Shown here: in pieces, positions 57,654-64,000 of the stretch | Layout: every line of letters begins with the position of its first letter | Position numbering within the stretch: the first letter of the stretch is position 1 | Assembly: GCA_017165825.1 (NCBI GenBank) | Contig: CM029380.1 | Location: forward strand, 3,616,243-3,680,242 | Direction: 5' to 3' | Source: Hepsetus odoe | Taxonomy: Eukaryota; Chordata; Actinopteri; Characiformes; Hepsetidae | Length of the DNA: 64,000 nucleotides | Position numbers and translations under genes: made by a program | The notes under the pieces: generated by a model | Told to the model about the DNA's origin: nothing | What the model saw: the letters and a program-made list of their open reading frames with translations, nothing else | Database searches by the model: none

Positions 57654-58219
57654 GCCAGGGTGATTGTTGGGAGATCCTATTTTGGGAGATAACTTTGTCG
57701 TCCAAAGCTACCAGCGCTCAGACACTCAGGATGGAGCCCAGCGCTGGACCCAAGAAGACGAGCTGGGGGCACCAGCTGGGGCTGAAGGCGAAGCCCCTTT
57801 TCCGCCAAGTACGAAGCAAAAGTAGCCACAAAAACTCCAGCAAATCTCCAGCTGAACAGGAGAGTGCGTTAGACCAGAGGATGAGCTTGTCTTTTCCGGA
57901 TATCACACACACGGGGCAGAGCGGATCCCCCTCACGGCAGGTCCTCCAGCCAACCCTCCAGCAAAGCTCCCCCTGTTACAGCAGCCCCTCCATCCCCCAG
58001 AACCAGCCTCTGCAAGAGAGGGGGGGCAGTGCCCAGCTTCCTGATGGCTTGCTGCCTGTACCCAAGGCCTCCTTTTATTTGACGTCACAAGAGTCAATCA
58101 ACAGCAGTCTACTTGAAAAGCAGAACTGTTTTCTGCAGGTTCCAAAGGAGATGGAGGTGAGGCAGCCCACTTCTCAGCCCACAGCGGAGCCACTGGAGGT
58201 GTCGGAGGACTCTTTAGAG
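57654..58219 (+). CDS. mctp2: mctp2 first coding exon with 5' UTR part
   Basis: Acceptor CATAAAAAACAG ends at 57653; bases 57654-57730 are 5' UTR. ATG at 57731 was chosen because the upstream frame has no ATG and the peptide then aligns with the family start. The exon encodes up to 163 residues of Ser/Gln/Pro-rich, probably disordered N-terminus. The donor is uncertain: GTTCGG after 58219, with in-phase alternatives after 58138, 58156 (GTGAGG, the best consensus) and 58198. Confidence 0.78.
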
Positions 58220-61200
58220 GTTCGGTATCCGTCGTTATTCTATCAGTTTTTTCTGTTTTTTCATTGTTCTTTAGACATTACAGTAATACTGCAGCTTCTA
58301 TGCACATTATATTCCGAAAACGATCCGCTTTTCTTAGGAACTGGAATGAGAATTTGAATTGGAGCGTCTGTTATAAGCGTGAGCGTGCTTCACATGACTT
58401 AACAGCGCACAAGTGACAGGTGAAAAACGCTGGATGTGCAAGACACTGCATGTGTTATTATTTAAGCCATTTTAGGGTGTAAAATGCATTTGTTCATGGG
58501 TCTGAAGGTGACACCATTGCATCGATTTATAAATTTTAGAATCCGTTACAGCTGAATATGATAGAATTTGCTCAATTTCTGGGCGAAAACGAAATTCTCA
58601 GCCTGTTTTGAAATGTAAAAATGCTCTGTGTTAATAGTTACTCTGGTCAGTCTGTATTTTTGGTGGTGTTTCTTATTAGAACTGCACAAAAATAATGTCA
58701 ATCTAACAAATAAGTATGACATTTGACACTTTAAAATGGTTTCCTAAAATAAAAACATGATTAGAACTGTATATCTGGGTTGCTTGTAAAGACACTTTAT
58801 TACATGAGAATCAATAGAACATTAATACAGATTATAAGCACCATTTCTTGAACTGTGAGTTGGTTTGGTTAGATTTCTCATTTGCATTTTCACTTCCACC
58901 ACCAGGAGTCTTTTATTTATTTCAGCTTAGTTGTTCATTAGGACGGCACGCTGGTGCAATAGGTAGCGTAGTAAGCGTCACGGTGAGAAGGTACTGGGTT
59001 CGATGCCCAGACGATACGGTCCAGGTTCTTCCTGTTTAGAGTCTGCATGTTCTCCCCGTGTCTGGACGGAGGGAGGAATCCGGAGAGAGAACACATACAA
59101 AGACATGGAGGTCATGTGGGTTGGAGATGCTAAATTGGCCGTGTGAGTGTGAGTTTGTCTGTGTGTCTGCCCTGTGATGGACTGGGTGACCTGTCCAGGG
59201 TGTTTCCTCGCCGGAGGTAGGCCCCAGCAGCCCCCGTGACCTTAATTAGGACAAGCGGCTCAAAAAATGAGTGTGTGAGTTGTTTATTATTTTTTCCATT
59301 TAATTTATGTCATAGGCACACAGTAGATCACTGGCACTGGCATCTAATGCGGATGAGCAAACCTGTGGGCCATTTAATTTTGTGCATTGAAGGCCTAAAG
59401 GAATACAGAATGAGTGAAAATCAGTAAATCAGTAAACACATAAATCAGTAAAAGTTTCAATAATACTCGAAAAAGTACAAAACCTTTTGATGTAGCACTT
59501 AAGTACAGTATCAAATACATTTATTAAGTATTAAGCTAATAAAGAAACTAATTTTTGAAGGATCAAATAAAGGATTTTATCCAGATGTACAGCTTGTCAG
59601 AAATGAGGCTGCAGTGCGGTACTGTTAGTGACATCGAGGGGAAGTTTAATGTTGACTTGAAATCAGATATTGTAATAATTTTCTTCCGCTAAACTGATGT
59701 GTTTCTAGTCTTGGCTTGAAAACAGGGCATTTGTTCACTATTACGTTTAGGTTCCAGGACTGGATGAGGTTACAGCTGTGAGGAACTTCGTTGAAGGCAT
59801 GATGGGGTCAGTAACGCTGCTCACAGTGAAGGAAAGCGACAGCTCACCATGTTTGGTGTTTTGATTAGTCCAGTGGTCTTCCATGGGCTGTGAGCCAAGT
59901 GTGATTGAGACGTTCATGTTTTTGGATTCGTCTCGCAGGTAGGGATTAGACCAGAAGCTTTCGTGTATAAACTTGCAGAGGTAAACTTACGAGACTTCTT
60001 AACCAGAAGATTTGCCTTCTACCTTTGATCACTGATAATAAAAGTACCATCGAGATGTCAACATTAAAGCGGGGCAGGTTTTTCTTTAACCTCTACCCAG
60101 TGGTTGGGCGGCAGTGTTTGCGAAGGTCAGCTGTGCTAACAGTGATGTATAAACGTGCATCAATGCAAATCCTTCATGCAAACATAATGGGTGTCCTGTG
60201 GAGGCTGGTTGGACGAGTCCTAAGTGCTTCAGAGCTCCTGTCTGCTCTGTGTTTTAACTGTCGGATGAACTTGTCGGTGTATTTAATGTCATTTGCATCA
60301 TTGAACTATTCCTTTAATAGTCTGTAGGTTTTCAAGCAAGATTGAAGAGAAAGTTTACACACTTTGCTTTGTCGTTAAACTCTTCCTGATGTTTGAATAA
60401 GCTTACGGCGATTTAAGAAAGTGAAAGTGACAGTGACGACCCTTGTCATTGTGAAACGCAGCACAGCACAGCACAACGAAATTCAACTTCTGCGTTTCAC
60501 CCACTCACACACACACACGTGCAGCAGGGGGCAGCTATTGAAAGCGCCCAGGGAGCAGCGACGGGGACGATACGTTGCTCAAGGGTACCTCAGGGCAACC
60601 TACTGGTGAGGGAATGGAACCCACAATCTTCCGATCTGGGGCGACTCCCTCACCACTAGGCCACTTGCAATGGAAAGTTGAATTCTTCAGCGTCTTTATT
60701 TCTTGGCTTTAAGGTCCTGATCCCTGCGGTGAAGGTATTTTTAATAAAGTTCTCAGGTCTGGCAGGCTTTGTTGCTTTTCCTTCAAATGTGCCGCTTTAA
60801 AACTGTAACCAAAGAACGGTAATTCTGTTGGAACAGCTGATTAGTGAATTCCGTCGGGAAAACAGGACAGCCCTGATGTCAGCTTATCTCCTTGCAGATG
60901 TGAGTGTTTTTGGCGCAGGACCAAGAATGCAATTTAGTTTTTGGGTCCCTTTTTAATTCCTCTCTCATTAATCTGTTTTTCTAAACGAACAATGACACAC
61001 ATTCTCTCTCCTTTCGTGAGAGGAGTGTTCAGCGAATAAAGCTGTGTTTATTTGCTTTATTTTTATTTCGTCTTTGCTAGACTTTAAGTGGATTGTTGAA
61101 GATGTGGATAGGACTAGCATTGAACCATAAAAAAAAAAAAAAATTAATTTTTATGATATTACATAGAATTACACCAGCGATGCCACATTTTAGGGTTGAA

Positions 61201-62956
61201 TATTTTGCGTTTTCTTGTATTTTATTACTTTTTCATCTTTTTATTCATCCTGTTATGACTTTTGTGTGGGTTTTTGCCTCATTTCTGTTTGTGTCTTTAG
61301 TAACAAGCTGTTTTTGTTAGTGTGTGTTTAAAACACATGTAAATGAGCTGTTTTGCCTCATACAAAAAGTATTCCAGATTAAAGTTCCCTAAGTGTCAAT
61401 GGGCTTTTTAGCAGCTTAATTTATATCTATAGGCTGTGTAGCCTGGCAAGTGATGGAACTTTGAGTGTGTACAAACTAGCATTGCATTAAAGGGGAAGAA
61501 AATTCGAGTTTTCAGGCCATTTAAAGACCCATTAATCGTTTGCTGTTCATCAATCACGGCCGTCGGTGTCTCGTGTGGACGTCAAGCAGTCTTGATCAGA
61601 ATCCTGAGGAAGTCATGCACACGATACGTTTAAACACAGTGCAGCCGACGTGGCAACATTCGTGGCCTTAAGTCATTTTCAAGATCATCCACTCCTCCCT
61701 TGTTAAACAAGTTATTTGTTTGCGGATCTTTTCAAATGCTTACAAAGGCTGGAAAGAGCTTTAATCACACTTGACGTTTCAACCCGAACCAAACACAGCC
61801 TGAGAACTCTCTGAGCCATGCCCGACCCATCCCGATCCAACCCAAGCTGGTTAAAACAGCTGTCATTAGATCATGGATAAAGAAAATGACAAAGAATATT
61901 TATGAAAAGGTGAACTGTTTTAGTTTAAGTCTGGTATTGACATTGTGATGACCAGCCTGATTTCTAAACAGAAGTATTCTGCATAGTGGTGGCCTAGTTG
62001 TTTGGGACTATGCCCCATTTTCAGAAATTGGTGGGTTTGTCAGCCACACTAATAGTTGGCCCTGAGGTAGCTTTGAGCAAGGTACTGTCCCCACTACAGC
62101 TCTGTGAGCACTGGATAAGGCTGCCCCCTGCACTGAAGCATTTCTCTGTGATGTGCCTTGTCTTTCACATCACGTTAACATTCTCTTGCTAGTAAACACA
62201 ATGCCTGCACCTGGGGAGCAGTGTTGGGGACGGTACCTTAATCAAGAGTACCTCAAGACAATCTACTGGTCTGAGATTCCAACCCATAACCTTCTGATCA
62301 GTCCCTAACCACTAGGCCACCGCTGCCCCAAAATGGTCTTTGTTTTGAAAGCTGCTTTGGTCGGTCTCAGTACTCCGGAATCTCGCGACACGCTTAGAAG
62401 CGCATGGGGACGTGATGAAATCTCTCCCCTAATTATGAGAAACAGGATGCAGTGTTAAAGTTGCTTTGGGTTTGGCTTAAAACTTTGGCTGCCTCTTATG
62501 AAGTGGACCATGATATGCATCAGGGCATTCTGGCGCTCTGCACATGGAACTTTTAAGGAACTCCCGACGACTATCGTTTCAAAACTTTCTGAACAACTCG
62601 GGAATATCGTCTGCGGTTCCTTAACATTGATCAGCTGCTTGTATCATCAAAAAGAGGCTCTTGAGTGGCTTGTTGGACTGTCATTTTGTTGGATTTGACC
62701 ATGTTGGATATCCATGAAAGACACGAAACCAAACGAATAAAATGCTCTAATGTGTGGTGAGTATTTTTAGAGATTTCACCCGTGTAGGACTGCATCTGTT
62801 TCACATGCTGGGTGAATGTCTTGTTTTGGTCTTAGATCCTGGACATGGCAGGAGATACGGGGAGTGCGTGTGAGAATCAGAGAGAATCACAGAAAACATA
62901 CCTGTTGTCCATCAACCTGAAAGAGGGACGAGGCCTCGTCATAAGGGACCGCTGTG
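57731..62956 (+). CDS. mctp2: mctp2, multiple C2 and transmembrane domain protein 2, 5' end only
   Basis: Two coding exons are seen (57731 to about 58219, and 62836-62956); the gene leaves the window. MCTP proteins are ER-associated membrane proteins with three Ca2+-binding C2 domains and two C-terminal transmembrane helices. Residues 1-50 (WGHQLGLKAKPLFRQV and DQRMSLSFPDI) align with the MCTP2 N-terminus (WGSLKQRTRPLL and DRRLSLSVPDL). The second exon gives TYLLSINLKEGRGLVIRDRC, the first strand of C2A, conserved in MCTP1 and MCTP2. The N-terminal match favours MCTP2. About 90% of the usual C2 and membrane parts are not visible here. The teleost paralogue (a or b) was not assigned. Confidence 0.85.
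58942..59272 (+). mobile_element. SINE family C, full-length copy with tRNA-like head
   Basis: It begins GGACGGCACGCTGGTGCAAT and AGGTAGCG, with B-box-like GGTTCGATGCCC. It continues CATGTTCTCCCCGTGTCTGG and ends GCGGCTCAAAAAATGAGTGT. It shows the complete element of which other copies lack the head. Confidence 0.88.
60421..60668 (-). mobile_element. SINE family A copy, reverse
   Basis: GTGAAAGTGACAGTGACGAC, GCAGCGACGGGGACGATACG and CCACTAGGCCACTTGC follow family order. GCAGCAGGGGGCAG at 60521-60534 is a CTCF-like core with one mismatch. Confidence 0.87.
61985..62170 (+). mobile_element. SINE family A copy, forward (left arm of convergent pair)
   Basis: AGTGGTGGCCTAGTTGTTTG, GAGCAAGGTACTGTCCCCAC and GGCTGCCCCCTGCACTG are family words. 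The 3' third is decayed. Confidence 0.78.
62198..62330 (-). mobile_element. SINE family A copy, reverse (right arm of convergent pair)
   Basis: GAGCAGTGTTGGGGACGGTA, CCTAACCACTAGGCCACCGC and TGCCCC give the head half of family A on the minus strand. Confidence 0.82.
62836..62956 (+). CDS. mctp2: mctp2 second recognised coding exon (start of C2A)
   Basis: The exon begins in phase 0 after GGTCTTAG. The peptide ILDMAGDTGSACENQRESQK leads into TYLLSINLKEGRGLVIRDRC and ends one base into the next Gly codon before donor GTAAGA. The next exon should begin with the conserved TSDPYVKF segment, which is outside the window. Confidence 0.88.
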
Positions 62957-64000
62957 GTAAGACTGTCTTGCACTTTGGGACTCCCCCCACATCCCCCACT
63001 AACATGGTGGGGCTTCCAACTGTGTGGAACAACTGAAAAATGATCCATTGGAGCCATTTTGCATCAATTATTGGTGTTGATTTTGGAAAGAAAGTGTCTG
63101 ATCGACCCAGAGCTCTTTATTTTGCTCTCTTCAGAGAAGAATATACTTCTCAGTTATTACTGAATGAGTAGGTGGACGTTAGAACATAAAGCCACCTTTT
63201 AAGCGTTTCACTAATTAAGCATTACTAATAAACATTTTTGGCTACCTAATCTACATAGGAATTCAACTTTCTTTGAAAGGGTTTCTGGAAATTTAACAAG
63301 CCTAAAAGCATCATGTAGATTGAAAGAGTTCAGGTTGGGGACCTTTATCTGAAATCCTCCTCTCCTACCCACTTGAGCTAACTCTTCTATCATCAAGTGC
63401 TTATGTAAGTGAATAGAGGTGTGTTGGGGCAGAAAGTACTTCTTCCCCTTTCGAGGATGCTTCTTCAAACATTGCTTCCTTAGTGTGGTTTAAGGCTAGG
63501 ACTAAACTGTGCAGCACTTTTCACCGCTGCTTCCATGTGAAGTCAGATTTGTATGATCTGAGCCAGGTCTACAGTGGATGAACTGGTGTTGCTAAACCTT
63601 ATCATAGCTTTCCTGCCTTGTGAGAGATTCAGTGGATCCGACATCCCCAATATTTCAAGCTTTAAGGGTAAAACGTGATGCATTTCTGTTTATTTCTCAT
63701 GTATTTTCATTTTTACAACCATCGTAAGGCGTCATTAAATATTTTTTATTTATATGTTTTGCTTATGGCTGCGTGAAGTTGGCAGCTTGTTAGGTCTGCT
63801 GCTCGGGATAGTGTTAACGCATGCCTTTCCTTTCAAGCCAGCATTCCAGACAGCAAATCAAAACCTGTCTTAGTCCACACCCGTCACACCAGAGGCACAC
63901 CCTTCACATTACTCCACTTTTTCAGTCCCAGCATGAGTTTTGCTTTCGGCTTGAATCTTAATCCATTTCTGATGGTCACCTTTGCTCTTTTTTTTTCCAC
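62957..64000 (+). other. mctp2 intron (partial)
   Basis: Unique AT-rich sequence to the edge of the window. I looked for the next C2A exon (TSDPYVKF) and did not find it. No repeats are recognised. Confidence 0.6.

Larger units (their letters stand above)
58220..62835 (+). other. mctp2 intron
   Basis: 4.6 kb with one family C SINE (58942-59272), one reverse family A SINE (60421-60668) and a convergent family A pair (61985-62330). No additional coding exon is recognised. Confidence 0.55.

Overview
The window is vertebrate nuclear DNA, almost certainly from a ray-finned (teleost) fish. It is intron-rich and AT-leaning, with long microsatellites, several tRNA-derived SINE families (one with an eel UnaL2-like 3' tail), Tc1/mariner remnants and fragments of an RTE-like LINE. 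There are no prokaryotic or viral gene arrangements. Nearly all open frames are noise. The real coding content lies in short exons with GT-AG borders, which I assembled by reading frame and by comparison with remembered protein families.

Three genes lie head to tail on the + strand. (1) lrrc28, nine coding exons, 579-9294, 366 residues, apparently complete; its 5' noncoding exon lies outside the window. (2) mef2a, with a GC-rich promoter and first noncoding exon near 13.4-13.75 kb, two candidate further noncoding exons, and ten coding exons at 30318-43986 (469 residues), including a 24-nt acidic microexon. (3) The 5' end of mctp2: a first coding exon at 57731 to about 58219 and the exon opening the first C2 domain at 62836-62956. 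The gene runs off the right edge.

Between and inside the genes: 9.3-13.4 kb is intergenic, with SINEs and a 39-bp tandem array. 13.7-30.2 kb holds 5' introns of mef2a with a ~0.9-kb polypurine tract and DNA-transposon debris. 34.8-36.2 kb is a decayed LINE inside a mef2a intron. 44-57.6 kb separates mef2a and mctp2 and contains a Tc1-type element with clear inverted ends, a ~2.8-kb cluster of four unrelated tandem arrays (one with a G-quadruplex-capable stretch), and SINEs.

The three genes do not form a pathway: a leucine-rich repeat protein of poorly known role, a MADS-box transcription factor of muscle and neurons, and a Ca2+-binding membrane protein with C2 domains. I see no undescribed multi-gene system. 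The best leads are splicing and regulatory architecture: an lrrc28 acceptor built on a (TG)n repeat, a mef2a gene with only one recognisable member of its usual alternative exon pair, a SINE family carrying CTCF-like cores, and direct mef2a-mctp2 adjacency. All family assignments come from memory of protein families; no search was run.
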